From a virus, in the IMG/VR virus record IMGVR_UViG_3300031463_000546, positions 1 through 58,844 of that record: a stretch of 58,844 bases of DNA. One strand, written 5' to 3'. Positions 33,701 through 41,700 of the stretch are shown in pieces (positions within the stretch are counted from its first letter, which is position 1; every line of letters begins with the position of its first letter). A program made the translations under genes and the position numbers. The notes beneath the pieces are model-generated. The model made no database searches. It worked only from the letters and a program-made list of their open reading frames with translations, and had not been told where the DNA came from.

Positions 33701-35804
33701 CAACCTGCCGGAGCATCCCACCACACTCTACAATGCCATCTTCGGGCAAGTGAAAAAGAAGAAGCTGATCGTCGATCCGATGCACACATTGGCGGCAATC
33801 GAACGCGTTGAAGCCATCGATGATGCCGAGTACCTGGCACTCTTACGGCCGTATGCCCAGGGACGACCGGAGGGGACCGAGGCGTTCCTGCAGGCGGCAT
33901 TGGAACGGAAGCATGCGCTCCGTGCCGACTTCGAAGGGTTCTATCAAGGCGTCCTGGGTGATAAAACCTTCAGCTTTGAGCAGTTGGTAAAGGCGCGGGC
34001 TAAGCAAACCACCACGGTACTCTCCAAAGAACTGGAAGACGCGGTGAGCACCATCGTGGAGAAAGAATCGTGGCAAGGGGTCGTGATTCCGTTCGACCGC
34101 GACATGGTGGAAGATGTGCAACTCCATCTGTTCACCGAGCGTGTGCCGGGGCGCCGTGGGAAGGTGGATCACCGCACCGTCTATCGGCTGAAGCTGCGTC
34201 CGGACAAACAGCAGCGTATGCTCGATGCCATCGAGATGGTTCAGAAAGGGGAGAGCGGTCTCCCGCGAGCTGGTGATCCCCTGATCGATGACGTGTATTA
34301 CACCCGCATCCTGAATGGCGTGCGCACGGTCAATGCCCATCTGGAACGCGGAGGGAAATTCAACACGTCAAAACTCGATCCGGCCCTTGCGTGTGAAGCG
34401 GAACTACGCACGCTGCTCAATGCTGACCGGATCGAAGTGCGGGACATGGCAGCGCATTACCTGAAGACCATCGATGAGTTGACCATCTTCGCGCGTGGCG
34501 GCGCCACCCCCTCGGGGCGCGTCTCGCAGTTCGAAATGTTCCGCGTGCTGCCCGGGCGCGTGAGTGTGCCAAAGATGACCGGGCCGACGTTCCGTGTAAC
34601 GGAAGGCATCGTGCAGTTCGACCAGCGAATGTGTGTCGAGGGGCATATCGAACTGAAAGCCACCGATAAACGTGTCGGACAACTGTTCAAAGGCAATCTG
34701 CCGAAAACCGGCAAGCAATACACGCTGGAGTATGACGACGGCACGAAGATTCGCGTGCGCCCCTTTGCTACTGACCATTACGACGAGCACTATATTCAGC
34801 CGGGGCAAAACTATTATGCCATCTCCGGCGATATCGAAATCATCGTGCCGGGGAAAGGCACGCCGGAACAGGTGGAGCAGACCTTTGAGAAGCTGCGTCA
34901 ACTCGGCCTGCCCGCGGAAGTGGCGCCCCCCGAATACCAGGAATACCTGTATCTGCACCAGGTGGCGGTCGCCAATAATTTGCATACTTCGGATGTCGGC
35001 TACCAGCAGATGATGCGCCAACTGGAGGCACGGAATGCGCCGATCAGTGAGCGGGTCGAGGAAATGGTGGCGTATTGGAACACACGCCTCAAGGTGAAGG
35101 ATGTGCGGAAGCTGGCCCGGTATAATCCTGCCGGCGAGTATCAGCTCGATACGAGCGAGCGGCGAAAGGGAAACATGGTCGGATATCGGCGCACCTTTCG
35201 TTTCGACCTCGATGTCGAGAAAGAGATGCGCGGGTATAACTTGATCCACCAGGTCGTCGGCGGTGCGGCGGATGAGTATGTGAAGATGGTCGACCTGGCG
35301 CTCTCGCATAACGGATCGCTGCTCTCCACCACGGAGAAGCTACGCATCGGAGTACCGCCGGGGGGCATGTCGCCGGAAGCGGATATGGGTTCCGGTGGGG
35401 CGAATTATGTCTTTACCCGCTGGCGACCCGATCCCCGCGGCGCCAAGTCGTTCCGCGAGATGGGCTTCTACTTGAGGCCCGGTGTGGTGCAGCGCACGGA
35501 CACCATCGTATATGCCACCGACCATTACGGACGGTGTTACGGGAAATTCGTCGAGACGCACCGGGAGACGTCGCCGGCGCGGTGGAAGCGCATTGCCGAG
35601 ACCAGCCGGAATAACGAAACGATCATCAAGCAGAACGTGACGCTGCTTGACAATCTCGACTGTATCGTGTTGGATTCAGCCAGCGCCAAGCAACAGATGA
35701 TCGCCATATTCCAGAAGCATGGCGTGACCGCGTTGCCGGACGGACGGAAGATCGAAGAGATCATTCACATCATCCCCGGCGCGAGGAGAGGATATACGGG
35801 ATGA
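30720..35804 (+). CDS. Giant MuF-like head protein with SAP-like repeats, kinase-like domain and unknown C-terminal domain
   Basis: 1,694 aa from the ATG at 30720, 11 bases after the portal stop. Residues about 100-280 are an SPP1-gp7/MuF head-morphogenesis domain (VIARTEVLRAHNLGKLKFH, DDERMCPICRDLDG, HPQCRCG). Residues about 335-790 hold four SAP-like helical repeats (LTMKQVQTLAKQQGV, MTVKDLQDLAVKKGL, ASDVKKIAQAAKI, MKVADLKKLAQAKKF). Residues about 815-1080 look like a HipA/PI3K-type kinase: EWLFKPIEK (ATP Lys), SNHDSHSANFLR (catalytic Asp and Asn) and VVAIDRAQAFK (metal Asp). Residues about 1500-1694 contain LLSTTEKLRIGVPPGG and GSGGANYVFTR, with a weak ADP-ribosyltransferase look. MuF proteins enter the capsid, so these domains may be delivered with the DNA (inference). 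Confidence 0.85.
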   Translation: MPVETTSQHDLIRQAVAQSLHARNRYVEQVVNDLTDELVSAREQVAAAILRYKSLGSLPDNKLAGLKGLERLDTDIKGIMTQLKRSQTVRCRTEAKAAFRLGVYHGIEEFATAQLPVYRDLTADGLDKLTTKAFQIVDTDALDFLANYTTTLVGDVNRETTDGIMRTIRGAIATGKGVDDIVRDLGEVVKDQESFRHAGTKVFSKAQYRMEVIARTEVLRAHNLGKLKFHQAVGIQQLEWFTMDDERMCPICRDLDGKPFPIDEFPAQPAHPQCRCGHYPVWPLVICGQGVLAASAAPKTGDACILPPQSIEGMAAAQAEEQKTLKAAFEGGDPAKLGALTMKQVQTLAKQQGVAIARTKADFLKLLADKGVDGSGLSGKALEAMLKQYGIGALRSKDELVALLVQKQAAFIQAQLQAQLLKEAAQSATGLESMTVKDLQDLAVKKGLSLNMTKADVIALLDQLEPGVDHSGLSGQALITAKKQFHIGPLKNKAQLIKALQQVAGKEMAQQAIQDTQQAAVTAATNALKEAAGKVILPATPSNFAPFLEQLAAAEQALVNSPTVPQEVIQQIATELSAKKLAFQQQVLSLGASDVKKIAQAAKIPKYQWATKDELVTLMTETSPAKLDPVKQSIADKWAKWNTQQQAHKVGKVTAQAQLEAQQAAEAAAAKAKSLLQDKVDAVMHPGAAGESLDAYVTAMQELKSALAAQAGILSPDDLAHYSGVTQVLHGWGISHLQEMKVADLKKLAQAKKFPNWAFANKDQLVTLLSASDESAKQDVLQALATKVAGYGKATPSLKSGKALAAELATPDTPTIQIGTSAYAQVDAQWTNIAVHPDRHFTFARDAKDLGGVHPKQIYRDPDGHEWLFKPIEKASDGFLADADEMTYRVSRLLDPNAIEVRKVTLNGQRGTIQRMKSGLQAQKNYDGMDPASIPPEELAQLLRHHVVDWLLSNHDSHSANFLRLTDGSVVAIDRAQAFKYFGRDKLDIGYNPNNLPEHPTTLYNAIFGQVKKKKLIVDPMHTLAAIERVEAIDDAEYLALLRPYAQGRPEGTEAFLQAALERKHALRADFEGFYQGVLGDKTFSFEQLVKARAKQTTTVLSKELEDAVSTIVEKESWQGVVIPFDRDMVEDVQLHLFTERVPGRRGKVDHRTVYRLKLRPDKQQRMLDAIEMVQKGESGLPRAGDPLIDDVYYTRILNGVRTVNAHLERGGKFNTSKLDPALACEAELRTLLNADRIEVRDMAAHYLKTIDELTIFARGGATPSGRVSQFEMFRVLPGRVSVPKMTGPTFRVTEGIVQFDQRMCVEGHIELKATDKRVGQLFKGNLPKTGKQYTLEYDDGTKIRVRPFATDHYDEHYIQPGQNYYAISGDIEIIVPGKGTPEQVEQTFEKLRQLGLPAEVAPPEYQEYLYLHQVAVANNLHTSDVGYQQMMRQLEARNAPISERVEEMVAYWNTRLKVKDVRKLARYNPAGEYQLDTSERRKGNMVGYRRTFRFDLDVEKEMRGYNLIHQVVGGAADEYVKMVDLALSHNGSLLSTTEKLRIGVPPGGMSPEADMGSGGANYVFTRWRPDPRGAKSFREMGFYLRPGVVQRTDTIVYATDHYGRCYGKFVETHRETSPARWKRIAETSRNNETIIKQNVTLLDNLDCIVLDSASAKQQMIAIFQKHGVTALPDGRKIEEIIHIIPGARRGYTG

Positions 35805-36277
35805 AACCGATTGCGCCTACGGATACCGACAAGCCGATGGAAACGCTCATCGCGTGCATCGAGGAACTCAACGCCGGTGGCTCGGACGGTAAACTCGTCT
35901 GGTCGGATGGCTTTGCCATATCACTCGGCGTCATCGTGCGTGTTGAGATCAAAATGGTCGATGATCCACGCTACTTCTTCCTCGCCCATGCCGTCCTCGG
36001 TTTCGAAGAGGGTGGTGAGCACCATGGCGGCGTCCATGTGCATAAGATCGTCAACTGGTATGCCGATGATCCGCCACTCGAATTTGCGGTGATCGATACC
36101 GAGGGACGCACATTGGAGTTCTGGCTGATTGAACCGAGCTGCCAACCAGAAGAGGCTCAAGCATATGCGGCATGGCGTGAACAGATGGATCGCCAATCCG
36201 AGATGCGTGATGCCGCCTATACGCGAATGCGTGAAGCGTTGGAAAGTATGGCGCGTGAGTGGCCGGAGGATTACTAA
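35801..36277 (+). CDS. Hypothetical acidic protein coupled to the giant MuF-like gene
   Basis: 158 aa. The ATG overlaps the stop of the giant gene (ATGA), so it is translated in step with it. No family recognised; beta-rich centre (LVWSDGFAISLGVIVRVEIKMVDD, GGVHVHKIVNWYADDPPLEFAVIDTEGRTLEFWLIEP) and a charged helical end. Acidic small proteins directly after toxin-like genes are often immunity proteins. A head accessory role is equally possible. Confidence 0.7.
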   Translation: MKPIAPTDTDKPMETLIACIEELNAGGSDGKLVWSDGFAISLGVIVRVEIKMVDDPRYFFLAHAVLGFEEGGEHHGGVHVHKIVNWYADDPPLEFAVIDTEGRTLEFWLIEPSCQPEEAQAYAAWREQMDRQSEMRDAAYTRMREALESMAREWPEDY

Positions 36278-36279
36278 GC

Positions 36280-36648
36280 ATGAAAGTGGAGTATTACATC
36301 GAGTATGCGCTCAAGCACGATTCGACTGATAGGTATTACTACAAGCCCATCGGCGTCTGGGCACATGGCCTGGGGGGAGGCTTGAACGTGTATGGCCTAT
36401 ATCTTCCCGAGGAAACCGAAGCCCAGGAACGTGCTGATTGGATCATCAACGATCTGGTCGAGCAGGAGGTGGTGACGCTCCCGGAGGATTGGCTTCGGCG
36501 AAAAGCCGCGAGCATTGGACTCTACCAGGGAGATGTTTCTCCGATCTACTTCACCGAGGGATTACACGCAGATGATGTGGCGGAACGCGTGCTGGCGTTG
36601 ATTATGGCTGGGGGGCCGATTGGCGATCCACCGTTGCCTTCCGCATAA
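36280..36648 (+). CDS. Hypothetical small protein
   Basis: 122 aa from the ATG at 36280, two bases after the preceding stop, with a GGAGG site inside the upstream gene. No family recognised. KVEYYIEYALKHDSTDRYYYKPIGVWAHGLGGGLNVYGLYLPEETEAQERADWIINDLVEQEVV suggests a small alpha/beta fold. It closes the packaging/MuF operon before the AT-rich cargo. Confidence 0.7.
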   Translation: MKVEYYIEYALKHDSTDRYYYKPIGVWAHGLGGGLNVYGLYLPEETEAQERADWIINDLVEQEVVTLPEDWLRRKAASIGLYQGDVSPIYFTEGLHADDVAERVLALIMAGGPIGDPPLPSA

Positions 36649-36676
36649 TGCCATCGTCTGTTGGTATAACCGCGAT

Positions 36677-36748
36677 AGAGGTAGCAACCTACTCAGTGAT
36701 ATCCCCGAGTCAATCGGCATAAATGACAATTTGTAGAGAGCTACCTCT
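36677..36748. repeat. Inverted repeat AGAGGTAGC / GCTACCTCT
   Basis: Exact 9-base arms at 36677-36685 and 36740-36748, 54 bases apart, just upstream of the cargo promoter. This could be an operator pair or a trace of the insertion edge. Confidence 0.4.
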
Positions 36749-36755
36749 TAGTCAC

Positions 36756-36784
36756 TATACAGGATTTAGTACTGGCGATATAAT
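36756..36784 (+). promoter_or_regulatory. Sigma-70-type promoter of the kinase cargo
   Basis: -35 TATACA (36756-36761), 17-base spacer, -10 TATAAT (36779-36784, perfect consensus). It lies about 105 bases before the first cargo gene, in AT-rich DNA, and is the best promoter-like sequence I found in the window. It suggests that the cargo is expressed from the prophage independently of the lytic programme. Confidence 0.65.
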
Positions 36785-36888
36785 TCCGATGTCTTTGGGC
36801 AGCAACGCCCTACGCAAAATTGAGGCACTCGGCTGGTCCAGACATCGGTAATAAGATATCGCACTACATGGTGAAGGAGGCAATTTTT

Positions 36889-37350
36889 ATGAGTAGGGTA
36901 ACCGCTCTGAAGTTCACAACGCGAGGCTTCAGCGTTGTCACGCTCGAGGGGACACGAACAACCCCCACTTGTGTTACTAATAAGGCGTTACTCTATCCTA
37001 CTAGCCATGATACATCGAGACTGATGGACTGGTGTGAAACCCAATTCAATCTGCTAATTGACCAGGAAATCCCTGACAGAGTCGCTTATAAGTTGGTAAC
37101 CTCCCTATCAGCACACGACCAAATATTCCACGTCTACTACGCACTAGGCGTGCTCCACCTTGTTTGTCATAAAAAAGAATTGGAGATCCAGCACGTTACT
37201 CCGTCTAGCTTATCTGCCAGATGTTTCGGCCTTCAACAAGGCACTGACATGGACAGCTATATTGCCTCGTTATTCACTGGTCGCCCGTCTCCTTGGAATA
37301 GTGAGATTCGGGAAACAGCTTTAATTGCCTTGTCGAGGTTAGGACGATGA
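36889..37350 (+). CDS. RNase H/RuvC-fold-like small protein, partner of the kinase
   Basis: 153 aa from the ATG at 36889, 8 bases after AAGGAGG. The layout resembles a RuvC/DUF3010-type RNase H fold: first strands VTALKFTTRGFSVVTLEG, a strand PDRVAYKLV, then YYALGVLHLVCHKKELEIQHVTPSSLSARCFG, the GVL...P-x-x-(V/L)...G pattern of that fold. Expected acidic residues appear as Lys (ALKF, AYK), so it may be catalytically dead. The 3' end overlaps the kinase ATG (ATGA), showing joint translation. Codon use is much more A/T-rich than the flanking phage genes. Fold assignment is tentative. Confidence 0.7.
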   Translation: MSRVTALKFTTRGFSVVTLEGTRTTPTCVTNKALLYPTSHDTSRLMDWCETQFNLLIDQEIPDRVAYKLVTSLSAHDQIFHVYYALGVLHLVCHKKELEIQHVTPSSLSARCFGLQQGTDMDSYIASLFTGRPSPWNSEIRETALIALSRLGR

Positions 37351-38360
37351 CTTCAGGCTACACAGATATCGGAAAATACCAAAGAATTGAGAGACTAGGT
37401 GGTGGTTATTTCGGCGATGTTTATAGGGTATATGATCGCGCGTTAGATACCCAGAGAGCGCTTAAAGTAATCCCGGAAGATCCAAGCCATCCTCGGGATA
37501 TTGAATTATGGGAGGCACAGCTCCTAGAAGTATGCAAACACAAACACATCGTTGAAGTAAAGGAAGCAGATCTTGCAGACGTTGATGGAATTCCCAGCGT
37601 TATCATTGCATGCGAATTGATGCCAAGAGGATCTGTCGATGACCTGTTAGAGAATAACTTTATATCGGTATATTCGTCTGCTGATATTATTACTCAAGCA
37701 CTGTTCGGTTTAGCGCACTTACACGCAGCAGGAATCTTACACTGCGACTTAAAACCAGGGAATTTACTGATTGGCGATAGTGGAGTGATAAAATTATCTG
37801 ATTTCGGGTTGGCTGTTTCGTGTGGTGACACACCAGACCATTTTTACACTATGCATAAAGCTCCCGAATTAATTCTCGGTGAGGCTCCATCCGAACTGAC
37901 CGATGTTTATGCAGCCGGAGTCACCTTATTTCGCTTACTGAATGGTGTTTATGATATCGCAGCTATACTACCCACGAACTTTAATGAGGCAATTACTCGT
38001 GGCCGTTTCCCTGATAGGTCAGCTTACTTGCCACATATACCTGAAAGAGTAAAACGCATATGCAATCGAGCAATGCATATAGATAAGACAAAACGGTTTC
38101 AGAGTGCAGATGGGTTTCGCCAAGCACTCGAGGGACTCCCATGGAGTATTGACTGGCATAAGATCAGTGACACTGAATGGCATGGAATAAAATCCGACGT
38201 GCAATATACTATAGAGGTATTTGAAAAGCGTACTGGATGGTGCCTTGATTTCAAACGTAATAATAGACGAATTATTGATTATTGCGGATCAAGGTTACCG
38301 TCTGAGATGGACGCTGTTTCTGCTTTGTATGAGATGATACGCACTACAACATTGAGTTAG
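37347..38360 (+). CDS. Hanks-type Ser/Thr protein kinase
   Basis: 337 aa. Complete kinase core: Gly-rich loop LGGGYFGDV (18-25), ATP-binding Lys40 in ALKV, catalytic loop HCDLKPGNL (D134, N139), DFG at 152-154, APE at 172-174, and an Arg near residue 254 in the C-lobe. The catalytic loop has Cys in place of the Arg of HRD, so it is an RD-minus kinase. About 65 residues follow the kinase domain (WHGIKSDVQYTIEVFEKRTGWCLDFKRNNRRIIDY), an unrecognised domain that may sense a trigger. No membrane segment. AT-rich like its partner gene and unlike the phage genes. A defence or exclusion role is the main hypothesis. Confidence 0.9.
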   Translation: MTSGYTDIGKYQRIERLGGGYFGDVYRVYDRALDTQRALKVIPEDPSHPRDIELWEAQLLEVCKHKHIVEVKEADLADVDGIPSVIIACELMPRGSVDDLLENNFISVYSSADIITQALFGLAHLHAAGILHCDLKPGNLLIGDSGVIKLSDFGLAVSCGDTPDHFYTMHKAPELILGEAPSELTDVYAAGVTLFRLLNGVYDIAAILPTNFNEAITRGRFPDRSAYLPHIPERVKRICNRAMHIDKTKRFQSADGFRQALEGLPWSIDWHKISDTEWHGIKSDVQYTIEVFEKRTGWCLDFKRNNRRIIDYCGSRLPSEMDAVSALYEMIRTTTLS

Positions 38361-38580
38361 GTATCCACCATTGAAGGATCATTATGGCGATTAACATTCC
38401 TGTCAATTTGTAACTGAATAACACTGCCAACATGTTTGCTTCTGTACCGTATGACCATGCACCAATTCAACTTGTGTATTTCCCTCCTGCCTAATTAGCC
38501 ACGTCACTTTCCACAACGTTTACGTATGTAAGCCAGCGCATGTAAGCGCTCTCCCAGCATCTATTCTCAAGGTATTTCTG
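38361..38580. other. Non-coding AT-rich end of the cargo
   Basis: 220 bases after the kinase stop with no supported gene. TGTCAATTTGTA (38401-38412) nearly repeats TGACAATTTGTA (36724-36735) on the other side of the cargo, 11 of 12 bases. AGCGC-ATGTAA-GCGCT at 38534-38549 is a small hairpin. Composition returns to GC-rich after about 38590. Confidence 0.45.
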
Positions 38581-38583
38581 ATA

Positions 38584-38730
38584 CATGTCTTTGCCACCGA
38601 CCGAGAGCGCCTGGCCTTTCTGTTCGTATATTACGACCGCCTCTGGTCCGAGGAAGATGCGGTCGATATCACGCTGCTAGCAGAAGAGCTACAAGTGATC
38701 GAGGAAAAATTCTTCCCTAGCATTTCGTAA
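38584..38730 (+). pseudogene. Gene fragment HVFATDRERLAFLF, probable remnant
   Basis: An open frame of 48 codons before the TAA at 38728 with phage-like GC-rich third positions but no start codon or ribosome site. It reads HVFATDRERLAFLF and continues YYDRLWSEEDAVDITLLAEELQVIEEKF. Its beginning resembles the N-terminus of the next protein (HTFATDLDRIVFLLE), suggesting a diverged duplicate. It begins where the AT-rich cargo ends, so the cargo may have cut off its 5' part. Confidence 0.45.
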
Positions 38731-38796
38731 TATTTGCTGCCTCAAACGTATGAGGGTGCATGTAGGGGTGTTTACACCCCGCCAGAGATCACTCAC

Positions 38797-41700
38797 ATGC
38801 ACACCTTCGCTACCGACCTGGATCGTATAGTCTTCCTCCTGGAAGCCGATGCCGACCTGCATGGCTTCCTCGGCCTGACCGCCGAGGGAGCCACACAGGA
38901 GCCGTCGGTTGACATCACCACCGAGGAACTCCCCGAGGGTGAACGTCCGAAGTACATCACCAACTACATCGGGAGCAAGCAGAAACTCGTCGAGTGGATC
39001 TGGAAGCATACCCCGGATGGCATCGCCTCGGTGCTCGATGGGTTCAGCGGGTCGAGTGTGGTCGCCTATATGTACAAGACCAAGGGGCTGCGAGTGGTCG
39101 CCAATGACCGGCTGCGCTACGCCTATCACGCCGCGCGGGCCATCGTTGAGAATGATGACACCCGCATCAGCAGCGAGGAACTGAACACGCTCCTGCAGCC
39201 CAACGCGAAAGCCGCCACCTTTGTGCAGGACAACTTCAAAGGGTTGTTCTTCGCCAACGGCGTGCATGCGATCATCGACCAGGTGCGCGCCAATATCGAC
39301 GCGGTCTCCGGTTACAAAAAAGACATTGCCCTCTTCGCCCTCGGTAAAACGTGCATGTCCGGCAAGGGGGGATTCGGACACTTCTCCAGCAGCACCGATT
39401 ACGGCAAACGGCAGGATACCCCGGATGAATTCAAACAGCGCTTCGCCAAAAACGTCGCCCGCATCAACGCACTGGTATTCAGCAACGGCAAAGACTGCAA
39501 GGCGAACCAGAAAGACATCAACGCCCTGCTACCCGAGGTGAAGGTCGATCTCGCGTATTTCGATCCACCGTATGCTACCGAGTTCAGCACCACCAATTAC
39601 GAGAAATCCTACCATTTCGTCGAAGGGTTGATGAGCTACTGGGATGGGTTGGAGATCAAAGCTGATACAAAGACGCATCACTACGTCACCGATCACCAGA
39701 CGGTGACCAAGGCAAATGCCAATGCTTTCTTCGCTGAGTTCCTGGCCAATGCCAAGCAGATCCCGCATTGGCTGATTTCCTATCGGGATCATGCCTATCC
39801 GAACGAAACGGAGATGCGTCAGATCATCGCCGACACCGGCAAGGATGTCAGCCTGCGCTCGCACGACCATCATTATTCGATCTCCTCGCGGCATGGCGAT
39901 GCGTCCGATGCCAAGGAGTACCTGTTCATCTGTGCGCATGATACCGGCGCGAAGGCTAAGGCTGATGAAGAAGCGGGGGATTTCGAAACGTCCGGGGAGT
40001 TGGATCATCTGGAACTCCTTACCTGCATGGCGGGTAAAGACGATGACCCTGTGCGGGTCACCGGCTACATGGGCTCTAAGTACGTCATGCTTGGGTGGAT
40101 CGCCCGGCAAGTACCGAAGGAGGCGAAGTCCATTCTCGATGCCTTCAGTGGCGGGGCGAATGTCGCCTACCACTTCAAACGCCAGGGGCTGAAGGTGGTC
40201 GCCAACGACCTGCTGCGCTATCCCTATCACCTGGCGCGCGCGGTGGTCGAGAACAGCCATGAAACGCTCACCGATGACGATATCGAGCGCATCCTCGCGC
40301 CGAATGCCGATGCCGGGGATTTCATCGTGCGCACCTTCCACGGTTACTACTATTCGAAGCCGGTGCTGGCGTGGCTAGACCAGGTATGGGCGAACATCCA
40401 GAAACTGCCCGGCTACAAGAAAGACCTGGCGCTGGCGACCCTCGGCACCACGGTGAAGGCGAAATCCGCTTTCGGACAGTTCAACCGTTCGAAGAAAAAT
40501 TCGAAAGCCTCGCTGGATGCTGACGCTGGTCTGTCCAATTCCCAATTGACCAATGTGCCAGTCTCCGAGTTCGTGGCGACCTTTCGCAAAACCGCCAAAC
40601 GGCTCAACAGCCTGGTATTCGATAACAGCCAGGAGTGTAAAGCGACGAATCTCGATGCGGTCGAGGCCGTGCAGAAAGTTGGCGCCGATGTGCTCTATCT
40701 CGATCCGCCGTATGTCACCGAGTTCAATCGGAACGATTACGAGAACGATCTGCATTTCGTTGAAGGTTTGATGACCCGCTGGGCCGACAAGGAGATTCTC
40801 GACAACGGGCGTCGGAGCTATCCGTCGCGCACCACCTTCACACGGGAGTCGATGCAGGAGTTGATGGCGTCGCTGGCGCGCGAGTCGCGCGGCAAGTATG
40901 ACACGGTGCTCCTCTCCTATCGCGATAAAGCCTTCCCCGCTGAAGCGGACATCCAGCGCATCTTCGCCGAACACTACGGACTGGTACGCCGGAAAGCCAT
41001 GGAGGTGGAGTACAACATGGCGCGCACCTATGGCGCCGGCGGTCAATTCGCAAAAGAACTGCTCTTCGTCTCCTCGAAGCCGCGCCAGGCGGCGAAGACG
41101 GCGCAGGCCGATCACCGCCCGGCCAATTGCCATACCAGCGTGCCCGTGGACATTCATCTCTCGACGGAAGGCCAGGCAACAACACCCGGGTCGGGTGATC
41201 CACGTTTCACTTGCATCCTCTGCCGGGTCGGCACGAACAAGAACGGCGACCACTTCCTCGCTGAAGAGCTGGCTAGCCGCTACGTGACTGCCGTCAACAA
41301 AAAAGTCGACCTGCAGCACTCGCAGGATGTCACCGATATCGTCGGCGGCATTGTCGGCTCGGATTACATCGAAGATGACGCCGGGGGCCGGGTCGAGTGC
41401 GTCGGCGAGTTGTATGTCCAAGATGCGCCCAATGCGCAGTTGGCCTACCGGCTGATGAAGTCCGGCATCATCGCACAGGTCTCGATGGAGTGCGATTACA
41501 CCGAAGGCGAATGCTCGGTCTGCGGGAAGCGGGCGCAATCGAAAAACGATTACTGCCTGCATCTGCGTAAGTACAAAGGCGGCGACTTCCAGGGTCAGCC
41601 CGTCTATGAAATTCTGCATGGCGTGACGTTCACCGGTCTCGGTCTGCTCGACCGCAAAGGGGCCGACGAAAATGCACGCATCACCCAGGTGGCCTCGCAG

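Noticed and set aside
38734-38796. TTG start for the methylase-protease fusion
   Set aside because: The extra 21 residues (PQTYEGACRGVY) look non-coding and no ribosome site precedes them; kept only as an alternative.
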